Assembly: GCF_001544575.2 (NCBI RefSeq)
Contig: NZ_FCNY02000002.1
Coordinates: forward strand, 310,001 to 374,000
Reading direction: 5' to 3'
DNA length: 64,000 nt
Origin: Caballeronia cordobensis
GTDB lineage: Bacteria > Pseudomonadota > Gammaproteobacteria > Burkholderiales > Burkholderiaceae
Below the pieces are notes generated by a model. That model did not search any database, was not told the origin of the DNA, and saw only the letters and a list, made by a program, of their open reading frames with translations. A program made the position numbers and the translations under genes. Positions 20,818-31,473 of this stretch are shown one piece after another; position 1 is the first letter of the stretch; the number at the start of each line of letters is the position of its first letter.

Positions 20818-21171
20818 ATGGCAGTCATTCGTCATCACGTCGGCCCGCGCCTCTCCGAGACCGCGATCCACAATGGCACGGTGTACCTCGCCGGCCAGAT
20901 CGCCGAGGACACGGATCAGGACATCACCGGTCAGACGCGCGAAGTGCTCGGTCATATCGACCGCTTGCTCGAAGAAGCGAATAGCGACAAGTCGCATTTG
21001 CTGAACGTGCAGATCTATATCGCCGACATGGTGCATTTCTCCGGCATGAACGCCGTCTGGGATGCGTGGGTCGCGGAAGGCAACACGCCGCCGCGCGCCA
21101 CGGTCGAGTCGAAGCTCGCCAATCCGGCGTGCCTCATCGAAATCTGCGTAATCGCCGCGCAGCGCGGCTGA
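20818..21171 (+). CDS. RidA family protein (reactive imine deaminase family)
   Basis: 117 residues starting M-A-V-I-R-H-H. Shows the YjgF/RidA pattern: G-T-V-Y-L-A-G-Q-I-A (about 20-29), a central coil and P-P-R-A-T-V-E-S-K-L (about 96) containing the substrate-binding Arg. Family members hydrolyse reactive enamines and imines from PLP enzymes; this Rid subgroup is less well characterised. Ribosome site AGGA at 20807-20810. Confidence 0.88.
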   Translation: MAVIRHHVGPRLSETAIHNGTVYLAGQIAEDTDQDITGQTREVLGHIDRLLEEANSDKSHLLNVQIYIADMVHFSGMNAVWDAWVAEGNTPPRATVESKLANPACLIEICVIAAQRG

Positions 21172-21195
21172 TTTTGCCGTAGTGGTTGCAATCGC

Positions 21196-23418
21196 ATGAC
21201 CGAGACCGCCGCCCCCGCCGAAACCCTGCCCGAGCCGTCCATCGACGACGCGCTCGCGTTCGTGCGCGAGCACGCCGGGGACGCGCGCGTCTCGACGGGC
21301 GAACTGCTCGCCGATCATGCGGTGGGCACCGCGCGCATCGTGCAGACGCTCAACGTCGACGCGCACGCGGTCGCGGCGGCGGCGCTCTTCGTGCTCGCGC
21401 CGCATCTCGACGACCCGGACAAGGTCATCGCCGAGCGCTTCGGCCCGGAAGTGCAGCGGCTCGTCGGCGATGTGAGAAAGCTCTTGCGGTTGGGCTCGGT
21501 CAGTTCGCGCGCCACGCTCGCGGACCTGCCCGAGAACACGCGCGATGCGCAGGCCGCGCGCCGCGCGCAGGTGGAAGCGCTGCGCAAGATGCTGCTCGCG
21601 TTCGCGCAGGACATTCGCGTCGTACTGATCCGGCTTGCATCGCGGGTGCAGAGCTTGCGTTATCACGCCGCGCACAAGATCGATCCGTCTCCGGACGTGC
21701 CGCGCGAGACGCTCGAAATCTATGCGCCGCTCGCGAACCGGCTGGGAATCTGGCAGCTCAAGTGGGAATTGGAGGATCTGTCGTTCCGCTTCGAAGATCC
21801 GGTCACGTACAAGCGCATCGCGAAGCTGCTCGACGAGAAGCGTGTCGAACGCGAAAGCTATGTGACCGAGGCGATCGCGCGCCTGCAAAAGGAGCTCGAC
21901 ACCGCCCACATCAGGGCGGACGTGAGCGGACGGCCGAAGCATATCTACAGCATCTGGAAGAAGATGCGCGGCAAGCATCTCGACTTCTCCGAGCTGAACG
22001 ACGTGCGCGCGTTTCGCGTCATCGTCGGCGACATCAAGGACTGCTACACCGTGCTCGGCATCGTGCACAACCTGTGGCAGCCGGTGCCGCGCGAGTTCGA
22101 CGACTACATCTCGCGTCCGAAGCCCAACGGCTACAAGTCGCTGCATACAGTCGTGATCGGCGACGACGGGCGCGCGTTCGAGGTTCAGATCCGCACGTAC
22201 GAGATGCATCAGTTCGCCGAATACGGCGTGGCCGCGCACTGGCGCTACAAGGAAGCGGGCACGCGCGGCTACGCGGGCCAGGTGACGGCGAGCGAGAAAT
22301 ACGACGAGAAGATTGCCTGGCTGCGCCAGCTTCTCGCGTGGAAGGACGATGTCGAAGGCGATCAGCCGGGCTGGCAGCACCTGCGCGACGCCACGCTCGA
22401 CGACGACCACATTTACGTGCTCACGCCGCAGGCCCGCGTGATCGCGCTGCCGCACGGCGCGACGGCCATCGATTTCGCGTATCACCTGCATAGCGAGCTC
22501 GGGCATCGCTGCCGCGGCGCGCGCGTCGACGGCGCGATGGTGCCGCTCAACACGCCACTGCATAACGGGCAGACGGTCGAGATCGTCGCGGTGAAGGAGG
22601 GCGGGCCGTCGCGCGACTGGCTTAATCCGCAACTCGGCTATCTGCACAGCGCGCGGGCGCGGCAGAAGGTGCGCTCGTGGTTCCTCGCGGCCGACGCGGC
22701 CGAGAACATCGCGGCGGGGCGGACCATCGTTGAAAAAACCTTGCAGCGCGAAGGCAAGACCTCGGTTAGCCTCGAGCAACTCGCGGCGAAACTCGGCTTC
22801 AAGACGCCCGAAGAGCTTTACGCGGCTGTTGCGAAGGACGAATTCAGCCTCCGCAACATCGAGCACGCGCTCTCCGACACGCCGCCGCCCGAGCCGGAGC
22901 CGGAAGCGCCCGAGCAGTTCGAAAAGCGCAGCAGCGGGCAGAGCGTCGCGCACGGTGCATCGACGGGCGTGCTCGTCGTCGGTGTCGATGCGCTGCTCAC
23001 GCAACTTGCGCGCTGCTGCCGTCCCGCGCCGCCCGACGCAATCGCCGGTTTCGTCACGCGCGGCAAAGGCATGTCCGTGCACCGCACGGATTGCGAGACG
23101 TTCAAGCGCATGGCGCAACGCTCGCCGGAGCGCGTGCTGCACACCACGTGGTCCGCGGATGTGATGAACGGGCGTGGATCGTCCGTATATCCGGTGGATC
23201 TCGCGGTGGAATCGGCGGATCGGCAGGGCTTGCTGCGCGATATCTCCGAAGTGTTCGCGCGCGAGAAGATCAATGTGATCGGCGTGAAAAGCCAGAGCCG
23301 CAGGAACATCGCGTATATGCAGTTCACCGTGGAAGTGTCGAACGCCGCGCAGATTCAGCGCGCCTGCACGCTGCTTGGCGAAGTGCAGGGCGTGATTCGC
23401 GCATCGCGGCGCGCGTAA
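21196..23418 (+). CDS. relA: GTP pyrophosphokinase RelA
   Basis: 740 residues, a long RelA/SpoT protein. The N-terminal hydrolase-like domain lacks the catalytic His-Asp pair (it reads F-V-L-A-P-H-L-D-D where SpoT has HD). The synthetase domain (about 230-380) carries G-R-P-K-H-I-Y-S-I-W, the acidic E-F-D-D-Y motif of RelA rather than RFKD of bifunctional enzymes, and P-N-G-Y-K-S-L-H-T. A TGS domain (about 405-465), zinc-finger-like helix with C-C-R-P, and C-terminal ACT follow. Predicted ribosome-bound (p)ppGpp synthetase of the stringent response. Confidence 0.93.
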   Translation: MTETAAPAETLPEPSIDDALAFVREHAGDARVSTGELLADHAVGTARIVQTLNVDAHAVAAAALFVLAPHLDDPDKVIAERFGPEVQRLVGDVRKLLRLGSVSSRATLADLPENTRDAQAARRAQVEALRKMLLAFAQDIRVVLIRLASRVQSLRYHAAHKIDPSPDVPRETLEIYAPLANRLGIWQLKWELEDLSFRFEDPVTYKRIAKLLDEKRVERESYVTEAIARLQKELDTAHIRADVSGRPKHIYSIWKKMRGKHLDFSELNDVRAFRVIVGDIKDCYTVLGIVHNLWQPVPREFDDYISRPKPNGYKSLHTVVIGDDGRAFEVQIRTYEMHQFAEYGVAAHWRYKEAGTRGYAGQVTASEKYDEKIAWLRQLLAWKDDVEGDQPGWQHLRDATLDDDHIYVLTPQARVIALPHGATAIDFAYHLHSELGHRCRGARVDGAMVPLNTPLHNGQTVEIVAVKEGGPSRDWLNPQLGYLHSARARQKVRSWFLAADAAENIAAGRTIVEKTLQREGKTSVSLEQLAAKLGFKTPEELYAAVAKDEFSLRNIEHALSDTPPPEPEPEAPEQFEKRSSGQSVAHGASTGVLVVGVDALLTQLARCCRPAPPDAIAGFVTRGKGMSVHRTDCETFKRMAQRSPERVLHTTWSADVMNGRGSSVYPVDLAVESADRQGLLRDISEVFAREKINVIGVKSQSRRNIAYMQFTVEVSNAAQIQRACTLLGEVQGVIRASRRA

Positions 23419-23514
23419 TCCGGCGGCGTTGAACGGATCGGCGAATATTTTCGATTTTCCTGAAGATAAGCACTTGCCAAGATCTGAAACGCTCCATATA
23501 ATCTCACTTCTTTC

Positions 23515-23591
23515 AGGCTCGTAGCTCAGCTGGTTAGAGCACCACCTTGACATGGTGGGGGTCGTTGGTTCGAGTCCAATCGAGCCTACCA
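23515..23591 (+). tRNA. tRNA-Val (anticodon GAC)
   Basis: Complete cloverleaf of 77 nt: acceptor AGGCTCG / CGAGCCT, D stem GCTC/GAGC, anticodon stem CCACC/GGTGG with loop TTGACAT (anticodon GAC), T stem GTTGG/CCAAT with loop TTCGAGT, and a genomically encoded CCA. Lies between relA and thrS. Confidence 0.97.
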
Positions 23592-23769
23592 ACGAAAACG
23601 AAATTCAGCGGACTTCGGTTCGCGGGGTTTCAAACCGCAAGAAGCGCTCAGCGCAAAAGGCGAAAAAACATGGCACGTCGAACGTTGACCGAAACAACTT
23701 CGGAGCGACGCTAGTCGAGGACCTAATTCGCCTTCTGCCAATTTGTTTCGCGGTATGTGTGAAAAGTGA

Positions 23770-23804
23770 ATGCGGCCCCTCGATAGCGGGGCCGCATTTT
23801 TTTT
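23770..23804 (+). terminator. Rho-independent terminator upstream of thrS
   Basis: Ten-base-pair stem ATGCGGCCCC / GGGGCCGCAT with an 8-nt loop and a run of eight T. It ends transcripts from the tRNA-Val side about 80 bp before thrS. The 178 bp between the tRNA and the stem hold no gene I can support. Confidence 0.88.
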
Positions 23805-23886
23805 GCCTTGCGATTCTGGAAACGAAGATCGCGCGGCAATGCTTAATCGAAATCGCCTGGCGTGCGCCGGCGTCTTGGAGAACGAT

Positions 23887-25794
23887 ATGGTTTCGGTACG
23901 TTTGCCTGATGGGTCGGTCCGACAATACGACCACCCGGTGACGGTCGCGGAAGTCGCGGCATCGATCGGCGCGGGCCTTGCCAAGGCGGCGCTCGCCGGC
24001 AAGCTCAACGGTGAACTCGTCGACACGTCGTTTCTGATCGACAAGGATTCGTCGCTCGCCATCGTCACGGACAAAGACCCGGAAGGCGTCGATGTCGTGC
24101 GCCATTCGACCGCGCACTTGCTCGCCTATGCCGTGAAGGATCTGTTCCCCGAGGCGCAAGTGACCATCGGGCCGGTCATCGATAACGGCTTCTACTACGA
24201 TTTCTCGTACAGCCGTCCCTTCACGCCCGAAGATCTCGAGAAAATCGAGAAGCGAATGCAGGAACTCGCGCAGAAGAACGAGCCGGTGTCGCGCCGCGTG
24301 GTGTCGCGGGACGAGGCCGTCGAGTACTTCAAGAGCATCGGCGAGGCGTACAAGGCGGAAATCATTTCGTCGATTCCCGAGAGCGACGAGATTCGTCTGT
24401 ACTCGCACGGCAATTTCATCGACTTGTGCCGCGGGCCGCACGTCCCGTCCACCGGCAAGCTGAAAGTCTTCAAGCTGATGAAAGTCGCGGGCGCATACTG
24501 GCGCGGCGATTCGAAGAACGAGCAGCTTCAGCGCATTTACGGCACCGCCTGGACCAAAAAGGAAGACCAGGACGCGTACCTGCATATGCTCGAAGAAGCC
24601 GAGAAGCGCGATCACCGCAAGCTCGGGAAGCAGCTCGACCTGTTCCACCTTCAGGACGAAGCGCCGGGCATGGTGTTCTGGCATCCGAAGGGCTGGTCGC
24701 TGTGGCAGCAAGTCGAGCAATACATGCGCCGCCGCGTGAACGAGGCCGGGTATCTCGAGATCAAGACCCCGATGATCATGGACCGTTCGCTGTGGGAAGC
24801 GTCGGGTCACTGGCAGAACTATCGTGAAAACATGTTCACGACCGAGTCGGAAAAACGCGATTACGCGATCAAGCCGATGAACTGCCCGGGCCACGTCCAG
24901 GTGTTCAATCACGGTCTGCGTTCGTACCGCGATCTGCCGCTGCGCTACGCGGAGTTCGGGTCGTGCCACCGCAACGAGCCGTCGGGCGCGCTGCACGGCC
25001 TGATGCGCGTGCGCGGTTTCGTCCAGGACGATGCGCACATCTTCTGCACCGAAGATCAGTTCATCGCGGAATCGATCGCGTTCAATACGCTGGCGATGAG
25101 CGTGTACAAGGATTTCGGGTTCGATCACATCGACATCAAGCTGTCGCTGCGCCCCGAGCAGCGCGCCGGCACCGATGAAACCTGGGATCGCGCGGAGCAG
25201 GGTCTGCGCGAGGCGCTCACCGCCTGCGGTCTGCAGTGGGAAGAGCTCGCCGGCGAGGGCGCGTTCTACGGTCCGAAGATCGAATACCACATCAAGGATG
25301 CACTCGGCCGCTCGTGGCAGTGCGGCACGCTGCAGCTCGACATGGTGCTGCCGGAGCGCCTCGGCGCGGAATATGTCGCGGAAGACAACAGCCGCCGCCG
25401 TCCGGTGATGCTCCACCGCGCGATCGTCGGTTCGATGGAGCGTTTCCTCGGCATTCTGATCGAGCACCACGCCGGTGCGATGCCGCCGTGGCTCGCGCCG
25501 ATCCAGGCCGTTGTGCTGAATATTGCTGAAAGTCAGGCGGATTATGCTGGAAATCTGGCCCAATCGTTGCAAAAACAAGGGCTTAGAGTGGAGTCCGATT
25601 TGCGCAATGAGAAGATTAGCTATAAAATACGGGAGCACACGCTGCAAAAGGTGCCCTATTTGCTGGTCGTCGGGGACAAAGAGCGTGATGCGCAAACCGT
25701 AGCCGTGCGTGCTCGTGGCGGTGTCGATCTCGGCGTCATGCCGGTCGACGCATTTCTGGAGCGCCTGCAGCAGGAAGTGCGGGCGTTCAGGTAA
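23887..25794 (+). CDS. thrS: Threonyl-tRNA synthetase
   Basis: 635 residues, like other bacterial ThrRS. N-terminal TGS domain (1-62), second additional domain with the editing H-S-T-A-H-L-L-A (about 74-81), class II core with the zinc-binding M-N-C-P-G-H and C-terminal anticodon domain. Start is the ATG after GGAG, beginning M-V-S-V-R-L-P-D-G; a longer in-frame ORF overlaps the terminator and is rejected. First gene of the thrS-infC-rpmI-rplT-pheST-ihfA cluster. Confidence 0.97.
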   Translation: MVSVRLPDGSVRQYDHPVTVAEVAASIGAGLAKAALAGKLNGELVDTSFLIDKDSSLAIVTDKDPEGVDVVRHSTAHLLAYAVKDLFPEAQVTIGPVIDNGFYYDFSYSRPFTPEDLEKIEKRMQELAQKNEPVSRRVVSRDEAVEYFKSIGEAYKAEIISSIPESDEIRLYSHGNFIDLCRGPHVPSTGKLKVFKLMKVAGAYWRGDSKNEQLQRIYGTAWTKKEDQDAYLHMLEEAEKRDHRKLGKQLDLFHLQDEAPGMVFWHPKGWSLWQQVEQYMRRRVNEAGYLEIKTPMIMDRSLWEASGHWQNYRENMFTTESEKRDYAIKPMNCPGHVQVFNHGLRSYRDLPLRYAEFGSCHRNEPSGALHGLMRVRGFVQDDAHIFCTEDQFIAESIAFNTLAMSVYKDFGFDHIDIKLSLRPEQRAGTDETWDRAEQGLREALTACGLQWEELAGEGAFYGPKIEYHIKDALGRSWQCGTLQLDMVLPERLGAEYVAEDNSRRRPVMLHRAIVGSMERFLGILIEHHAGAMPPWLAPIQAVVLNIAESQADYAGNLAQSLQKQGLRVESDLRNEKISYKIREHTLQKVPYLLVVGDKERDAQTVAVRARGGVDLGVMPVDAFLERLQQEVRAFR

Positions 25795-25841
25795 GTCACT
25801 CGCAGCGCGGCTTGTTTTTTAATTTTTAGAGGAAACGTAAC

Positions 25842-26369
25842 ATCGCTACTGATAAGTCGTCACATCGCATCAACGGTGAGATTACTGCACCCGAAGTGCG
25901 CTTGGTCGGGGTGGACAACGAGCCGCTCGGAATCGTGAAACTGGCCGAGGCTTTCCGCCAATCGGAACAGCTCGACGTGGATCTCGTCGAGATCGCGCCG
26001 CAGGCTTCGCCGCCTGTCTGCCGTTTGATGGATTACGGCAAGTTCAAGTATTCGGAAGCGAAGAAGCAGCACGAAGCGAAGTTGAAGCAGAAGATCGTGC
26101 AGGTGAAGGAGGTCAAATTCCGCCCCGGCACGGATGACGGTGATTACAACGTCAAGCTGCGCAACCTCACACGCTTCCTCGAAGACGGCGACAAGACGAA
26201 AATCACGTTGCGTTTCCGCGGTCGCGAAATGGCGCACCAGGAAATCGGCATGCGCATGCTCGAACGTCTGAAGACGGATCTGGACGAATACGGCCAGGTC
26301 GAGCAAATGCCGAAGATGGAAGGGCGCCAGATGATCATGGTGCTTGCCCCGAAGAAGAAGGGTAAGTAA
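25842..26369 (+). CDS. infC: Translation initiation factor IF-3 (ATC start codon)
   Basis: 175 residues from an ATC codon at 25842 placed 9-10 bp after AGAGGA. The frame reads (Met)[11 protein letters not shown] and has no ATG before R-L-M-D-Y (about residue 63), so a normal start would delete most of the N-terminal domain. Rare AUU/AUC-type starts are the known basis of IF-3 autoregulation: IF-3 rejects its own non-standard start codon. Full IF-3 domain pattern present, ending K-K-K-G-K. Confidence 0.95.
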
Positions 26370-26391
26370 CGCAGGCAGTGAGACGATGGAT

Positions 26392-26419
26392 CGCGCGCCG
26401 TCGCAAGACGGCTGGCGCG
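26392..26419 (+). promoter_or_regulatory. Stem-loop in the infC-rpmI intercistronic leader
   Basis: Eleven base pairs with a two-base bulge closed by a GCAA tetraloop (CGCGC-GCCGTC / GACGGC-TG-GCGCG), in the 230-nt gap before rpmI. GNRA-capped stems in this position could take part in L20-type autoregulation of rpmI-rplT, as known in enterics and Bacillus; the link here is inference. Confidence 0.4.
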
Positions 26420-26599
26420 GCATTGTCTGAAGGTTTCAGAGTGGCGTGCTCACGCGGCGCCGCTCATGAAATGCGGCGGTTCTTCACTGAGCCGAACGCA
26501 AACAAGTGGAGCGTGGGTTTCGAAGGGCGGGTAGGGATCTGGCCAGCACGGGAAGATCAGCCGCACACCCATGACCATCTAATAAACTGGAGTTGTTTC

Positions 26600-26797
26600 A
26601 TGCCGAAGATGAAGACCAAGAAGAGTGCTGCAAAGCGCTTCGTGGTGCGTCCGGGCGGTACCGTCAAGCGCGGTCAAGCGTTCAAGCGCCACATTCTTAC
26701 CAAGAAAACCACCAAGAACAAACGCCATCTGCGTGGCGCCACGGCCGTTCATGATTCCGATCTGAACTCCGTCCGCGCAATGCTGCCGTTCGCCTAA
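26600..26797 (+). CDS. rpmI: 50S ribosomal protein L35
   Basis: 65 residues, very basic, beginning [14 protein letters not shown] and with the conserved H-I-L-T-K-K-T and K-R-H-L-R-G. Standard length. Followed by rplT after 25 bp with ribosome site AAGGAGAG. Confidence 0.97.
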
Positions 26798-26822
26798 CCT
26801 CATCTAACTTAAGGAGAGCAAC

Positions 26823-27182
26823 ATGCCTCGAGTAAAACGTGGGGTTACCGCACGGGCCCGTCACAAGAAGATCATCCGTCTGGCCAAGGGTTACCGTGGC
26901 CGTCGCAATAACGTCTATCGCATCGCCAAGCAGGCGGTCATGCGCGCAGGCCAGTACGCCTACCGCGATCGCCGCAACAAGAAGCGTGTGTTCCGCGCAC
27001 TGTGGATCACGCGTATCAATGCGGCGGTGCGTCAGCACGACATGACCTACAGCGTGTTCATCAACGGCCTGAAGAAGGCGTCGATCGAACTCGACCGTAA
27101 GGTGCTGGCTGACATGGCTGTGTTCGACAAGGCTGCTTTTGCTGCGATCGTGAAGCAGGTGAAAGCCGCCGTTGCAGCCTAA
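26823..27182 (+). CDS. rplT: 50S ribosomal protein L20
   Basis: 119 residues beginning [16 protein letters not shown], with the family block A-K-G-Y-R-G-R-R. Binds 23S rRNA early in 50S assembly and in other bacteria represses its own operon. A terminator follows 68 bp downstream. Confidence 0.98.
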   Translation: MPRVKRGVTARARHKKIIRLAKGYRGRRNNVYRIAKQAVMRAGQYAYRDRRNKKRVFRALWITRINAAVRQHDMTYSVFINGLKKASIELDRKVLADMAVFDKAAFAAIVKQVKAAVAA

Positions 27183-27250
27183 TTGCGAAATTAGTACTGC
27201 GTGGTTCGCCTCTTCGCCGCCAAGTTGTTGAAGGCGGCGGCAAGGCAGAA

Positions 27251-27279
27251 AACGGGGCTCTCACCGAGCCCCGTTTTTG
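27251..27279 (+). terminator. Rho-independent terminator between rplT and pheS
   Basis: Ten-base-pair stem AACGGGGCTC / GAGCCCCGTT with loop TCACC and five T. It separates the ribosomal genes from pheST, or acts as an attenuator. No coding leader peptide rich in Phe codons could be identified. Confidence 0.88.
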
Positions 27280-27384
27280 TTGGTCGGACGGTTTTGCGCA
27301 TGGCTTGTGAATAGAGTGTTTGTCGTCATCAGGCAGGCCACGCCCAAAACCGAACTTAGTCAGAACTTCGAAAAGATGGGATCA

Positions 27385-28398
27385 ATGGATCTGGACCAGA
27401 TTGTCGCCGACGCGAAAAGCGCCTTTGAACACGCCGCCGATACCACCACGCTCGAAAACGAAAAGGCGCGGTTTCTCGGCAAGTCCGGCGCGCTGACCGA
27501 GTTGCTGAAGGGCCTGGGCAAGCTCGATCCGGAAGCGAAGAAGACCGAAGGCGCACGCATCAATCAGGCGAAGCAGCAGGTCGAGGGGGCGCTCAACGCG
27601 CGCCGTCAGGCGCTTGCCGATGCGCTCCTGAACCAGCGTCTCGCGGCCGAAGCCATCGACGTCACGCTGCCCGGACGCGGCGCGGGCTCCGGCACGCTGC
27701 ACCCGGTGATGCGCACGTGGGAACGCGTCGAGCAGATTTTCGGCACGATCGGCTTCGACGTGGCCGACGGTCCCGAAATCGAAACCGACTGGTACAACTT
27801 CACCGCGTTGAACAGCCCGGAGAACCATCCGGCGCGCTCGATGCAGGATACCTTTTACGTCGACGCCAATGACGCCGATGGCCGGCCGCTGCTGCTTCGC
27901 ACGCACACGAGCCCGATGCAGGTGCGCTACGCGCGCATGAACAAGCCGCCGATCAAGGTGATCGTGCCCGGCCGCACGTATCGTGTCGACAGCGACGCCA
28001 CGCACTCGCCGATGTTCAATCAGGTCGAAGGCTTGTGGATCGAAGAGAACATCAGCTTCGCCGATCTGAAGGGCGTCTATACCGATTTCCTCAAGAAGTT
28101 CTTCGAGCGCGACGACATTCTCGTGCGCTTCCGTCCGTCGTATTTCCCGTTCACGGAGCCGTCGGCCGAAATCGACATGATGTTCGAGCACGGCAAGAAC
28201 GCGGGCAAATGGCTGGAGATTTCCGGTTCCGGTCAGGTGCATCCGACCGTCATCCGCAACATGGGCCTCGATCCGGAGCGCTACATCGGCTTTGCGTTCG
28301 GCAGCGGCCTCGAGCGTCTGACGATGCTGCGCTATGGCGTGCAGGACTTGCGTCTGTTTTTCGAGAACGACCTGCGCTTCCTGCGCCAGTTCGCGTAA
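27385..28398 (+). CDS. pheS: Phenylalanyl-tRNA synthetase alpha subunit
   Basis: 337 residues from M-D-L-D-Q-I-V. N-terminal coiled coil (1-90), then class II catalytic core with H-P-x-x-x (L-H-P-V-M-R-T), R-T-H-T-S-P-M-Q (motif 2 region) and [10 protein letters not shown] (motif 3). Pairs with PheT as an alpha2-beta2 enzyme. An in-frame ATG 9 bp upstream is an alternative start. Confidence 0.96.
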   Translation: MDLDQIVADAKSAFEHAADTTTLENEKARFLGKSGALTELLKGLGKLDPEAKKTEGARINQAKQQVEGALNARRQALADALLNQRLAAEAIDVTLPGRGAGSGTLHPVMRTWERVEQIFGTIGFDVADGPEIETDWYNFTALNSPENHPARSMQDTFYVDANDADGRPLLLRTHTSPMQVRYARMNKPPIKVIVPGRTYRVDSDATHSPMFNQVEGLWIEENISFADLKGVYTDFLKKFFERDDILVRFRPSYFPFTEPSAEIDMMFEHGKNAGKWLEISGSGQVHPTVIRNMGLDPERYIGFAFGSGLERLTMLRYGVQDLRLFFENDLRFLRQFA

Positions 28399-28482
28399 GA
28401 CGCGCTTAGCCCGCGGCGTCCGGTTTCGAGGCAATGCACGAAGCCGGACGAGAGACTCCAAACATTTCGAACGTAGACACAC

Positions 28483-30915
28483 ATGCAATTCCCAGAATCC
28501 TGGCTCCGCAGTTTCGTCGATCCGAAGCTCTCCACCGACGAACTCGCGCATGCACTGACGATGGCCGGTCTCGAAGTCGAAGACCTGCGTCCGGTCGCGC
28601 CGCCGACCACGAAGATCGTCGTCGGGCAGGTGCTCGAAGTGGCGAAGCATCCGAACGCCGACAAGCTCAATGTCTGTCAGGTCGATGCCGGCACGGGCGA
28701 AACGTTGAACATCGTGTGCGGCGCGCCGAATGTGTCGCCGGGCATCAAGGTGCCGGTCGCGCTCATCGGCGCGGAACTGCCCCCGGCCGAAGCGGGTGGC
28801 CCGCCGTTCGCGATCAAGCCGACCAAGCTGCGCGGCGTCGATAGCCAGGGCATGCTGTGCTCGGCGCGCGAACTGAAGTTGTCCGAAGATCACAGCGGCT
28901 TGCTGATCCTGCCGGCCGATGCGAAGGTCGGCCAGGACATTCGCGAGGCGCTCAATCTCGACGACACCGTGTTCGAGATCAAGCTCACGCCGAACAAGGC
29001 GGATTGCCTGTCGGTGTTCGGCGTCGCGCGCGAGACCGCCGCGATCACCGGTGCGCCGCTCAAGCCGCTCGACATGCCTGCCGTCGAAACGAAGCTCGAC
29101 GAAACGCTGCCCGTGAAGGTGCTCGCGCCGGATCTGTGCGGCCGCTTCTCGGGCCGCGTGATCCGCGGCGTGAACGCGCACGCAAAGTCGCCGCAATGGA
29201 TGGTCGAGCGTCTGGAGCGCGCGGGCCAGCGCAGCATTTCCGCGCTCGTCGATATCTCCAATTACGTGATGCTCGAACTCGGCCGTCCGTCGCACGTGTT
29301 CGATCTCGACAAGATTCACGGCGCGATGGAAGTGCGCTGGGGCAAGAAGGGCGAATCGCTCAAGCTGCTGAACGGCAATACCATCGAAGTCGATGAAACG
29401 GTCGGCGTGATCGCGGACGACCATCATCTCGAAAGCCTCGCGGGCATCATGGGCGGGGACAGCACGGCCGTCACGCTCGACACGACCAACATCTATCTCG
29501 AAGCCGCGTTCTGGTGGCCGGACTCGATCCGCGGGCGCGCGCGCAAGTACAACTTCTCGACCGATGCCGCGCATCGCTTCGAGCGCGGCGTCGATTATTC
29601 GACGACCGTCGAGCATATCGAGCGCATCTCGCGCCTGATTCTCAATATCTGTGGCGGCGAAGCCGGTCCCGTCGACGATCAGATCGTCAACGTGCCCGAG
29701 CGCAACCCGGTCACGATGCGCGTGTCGCGCGCGCATCGCATCATCGGCGTGGAGATCGGCGCGGAAGAGATCGCGCAGATTTTCACGCGCCTGAACCTCG
29801 CCTTCGAGCGCGACGGCGAGTCGTTCAAAGTCACGCCGCCGCCGTATCGCTTCGATATCGAGATCGAGGAAGACCTGATCGAGGAAGTCGCGCGCATCTA
29901 CGGCTTCGAGAAGATCCCGGCGCGTCCGCCGGTCGCGCGCAGCGAAATGCGCATCACGAACGAAACGAAGCGTTCGATCCACACGCTGCGGCATGCGGTC
30001 GCCGCGCGCGATTATTCGGAGACGGTCAACTTCAGTTTCGTCGATGCCGAATGGGAGAAGGACTTCGCCGGCAACGATAACCCGATCAAGCTGCTCAACC
30101 CGATCGCGAGCCAGCTTTCGGTCATGCGCACGACGACGTTCGGCAGCCTGATCGAAGTGCTGCGCCACAACCTGAACCGCCGCGCCGAGCGCATTCGCGT
30201 GTTCGAGGCGGGGCGCGTGTTCCATCGCGACGCGTCCGTGAAGGCGGGCGAACTGGCGGTCGAAGGCTTCGCACAGCCGAAGATGATCGGCGGCCTCGCA
30301 TATGGTCCGGTGATCGAGGAGCAGTGGGGCGCGGCGTCGCGCAACGTCGACTTCTTCGATGTGAAGGGCGACGTCGAAGCGCTCTTCGCGCCGGTCGTGC
30401 CGCGCTTCGTGACGGCCGAGCATCCGGCGCTGCATCCGGGTCGCAGCGCACGTATCGAAGTGGCGGGGCGCGCGGTCGGCTGGATCGGCGAGTTGCATCC
30501 GCGCTGGCTGCAAAAATACGACCTGTCGCATGCGCCGATCCTCTTCGAAATCGACGCCGATGCGCTGATGGATCGCGCGCTGCCGGCGCCCTCGGAAGTG
30601 TCGAAATTTCCGCCTGTGCGACGCGATATCGCGATTGTCGTGGATCAACACGTACCCGTTCAGGCGCTCATCGACGAGCTCGAAAACGCTCGCTCGGAGA
30701 CCGCTTGCAGGCACGTCACGAGGGTTGCGCTTTTCGATGAATTTCGTCCAAAATCAAATACTTCCGGTGGCTTGGGAGCGCACGAGAAAAGTCTTGCCTT
30801 CCGTGTAACGTTGCAAGATACTGGCGGCACGCTTCAGGACGAAACGGTCGATACGGCCATTAAAACGCTGGTGGATCGCCTGGCTCGAGTACACGGCGCG
30901 CGGTTGCGCGGATAG
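28483..30915 (+). CDS. pheT: Phenylalanyl-tRNA synthetase beta subunit
   Basis: 810 residues, typical length. N-terminal tRNA-binding (EMAP-like) domain at 40-150, B3/B4 editing domain around 210-390, B5 domain (about 400-475), class II-like core and the ferredoxin-fold anticodon-binding domain in the last 95 residues ([11 protein letters not shown]). Begins M-Q-F-P-E-S-W-L-R. Cotranscribed with pheS. Confidence 0.97.
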   Translation: MQFPESWLRSFVDPKLSTDELAHALTMAGLEVEDLRPVAPPTTKIVVGQVLEVAKHPNADKLNVCQVDAGTGETLNIVCGAPNVSPGIKVPVALIGAELPPAEAGGPPFAIKPTKLRGVDSQGMLCSARELKLSEDHSGLLILPADAKVGQDIREALNLDDTVFEIKLTPNKADCLSVFGVARETAAITGAPLKPLDMPAVETKLDETLPVKVLAPDLCGRFSGRVIRGVNAHAKSPQWMVERLERAGQRSISALVDISNYVMLELGRPSHVFDLDKIHGAMEVRWGKKGESLKLLNGNTIEVDETVGVIADDHHLESLAGIMGGDSTAVTLDTTNIYLEAAFWWPDSIRGRARKYNFSTDAAHRFERGVDYSTTVEHIERISRLILNICGGEAGPVDDQIVNVPERNPVTMRVSRAHRIIGVEIGAEEIAQIFTRLNLAFERDGESFKVTPPPYRFDIEIEEDLIEEVARIYGFEKIPARPPVARSEMRITNETKRSIHTLRHAVAARDYSETVNFSFVDAEWEKDFAGNDNPIKLLNPIASQLSVMRTTTFGSLIEVLRHNLNRRAERIRVFEAGRVFHRDASVKAGELAVEGFAQPKMIGGLAYGPVIEEQWGAASRNVDFFDVKGDVEALFAPVVPRFVTAEHPALHPGRSARIEVAGRAVGWIGELHPRWLQKYDLSHAPILFEIDADALMDRALPAPSEVSKFPPVRRDIAIVVDQHVPVQALIDELENARSETACRHVTRVALFDEFRPKSNTSGGLGAHEKSLAFRVTLQDTGGTLQDETVDTAIKTLVDRLARVHGARLRG

Positions 30916-30977
30916 CCTGCAGTTGGCCCCTCCGTCAACGCCCAAGTCTCAAACGTGGCAAGCGCCGTTTTACCGAT

Positions 30978-31382
30978 ATGAACCAAATGAACTCGAGTGA
31001 TTTCGAAGCCCTTCTTTCGGCGCAGCGTAGCGCCATGACCCGAGATACCCAGACCTCGAGCGCGCCCGGCGACACGCCCACGCTCACGAAAGCCGAGCTG
31101 GCCGAGATGCTGTTCGACCAGGTCGGTCTGAACAAGCGCGAAGCCAAGGATATGGTCGAAGCCTTCTTCGAAGTCATCCGCGATGCGCTGGAGAGCGGCG
31201 AGAGCGTCAAGCTGTCCGGGTTCGGCAATTTCCAGTTGCGCGACAAGCCTCAACGTCCGGGCCGCAATCCGAAGACGGGCGAGGCCATTCCTATCGCCGC
31301 GCGGCGAGTCGTCACGTTTCATGCAAGTCAGAAGCTGAAGGCGCTGGTCGAAACGGGAGCGGAGACGGATCTCACTCGCTGA
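30978..31382 (+). CDS. ihfA: Integration host factor alpha subunit
   Basis: 134 residues. The HU/IHF fold covers residues 35-125, with [16 protein letters not shown] and the DNA-bending arm G-R-N-P-K-T-G-E. An unconserved Ser/Thr-rich N-terminal extension of about 35 residues is longer than the 99-residue enteric protein but common in this group; a later ATG (31035, A-M-T-R-D) is a possible start. IHF bends DNA in transcription and phage integration. Confidence 0.94.
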   Translation: MNQMNSSDFEALLSAQRSAMTRDTQTSSAPGDTPTLTKAELAEMLFDQVGLNKREAKDMVEAFFEVIRDALESGESVKLSGFGNFQLRDKPQRPGRNPKTGEAIPIAARRVVTFHASQKLKALVETGAETDLTR

Positions 31383-31391
31383 TCTCGCTTC

Positions 31392-31424
31392 GGCGCGCGG
31401 GCCATCCGCGCGCCACGCTCTTTT
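31392..31424 (+). terminator. Possible terminator after ihfA
   Basis: Perfect nine-base-pair stem GGCGCGCGG / CCGCGCGCC with loop GCCAT; the T run begins six bases after the stem, so termination may be partial, letting some transcripts reach the merR gene. Confidence 0.5.
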
Positions 31425-31473
31425 TGCCCACCGCGCTTCAATCGACATCACTTATAACGATGGTTGATCGACG

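Noticed and set aside
20791-23592. 933-codon minus-strand open frame
   Set aside because: Antisense shadow of relA and ridA; composition is Arg/His-rich with no domains, as expected opposite GC-rich genes.
23605-25695. 696-codon minus-strand open frame
   Set aside because: Antisense of thrS, produced by codon bias.
27382-30714. 1110-codon minus-strand open frame
   Set aside because: Antisense of pheS-pheT, which are unmistakable; no motif in the reverse product.
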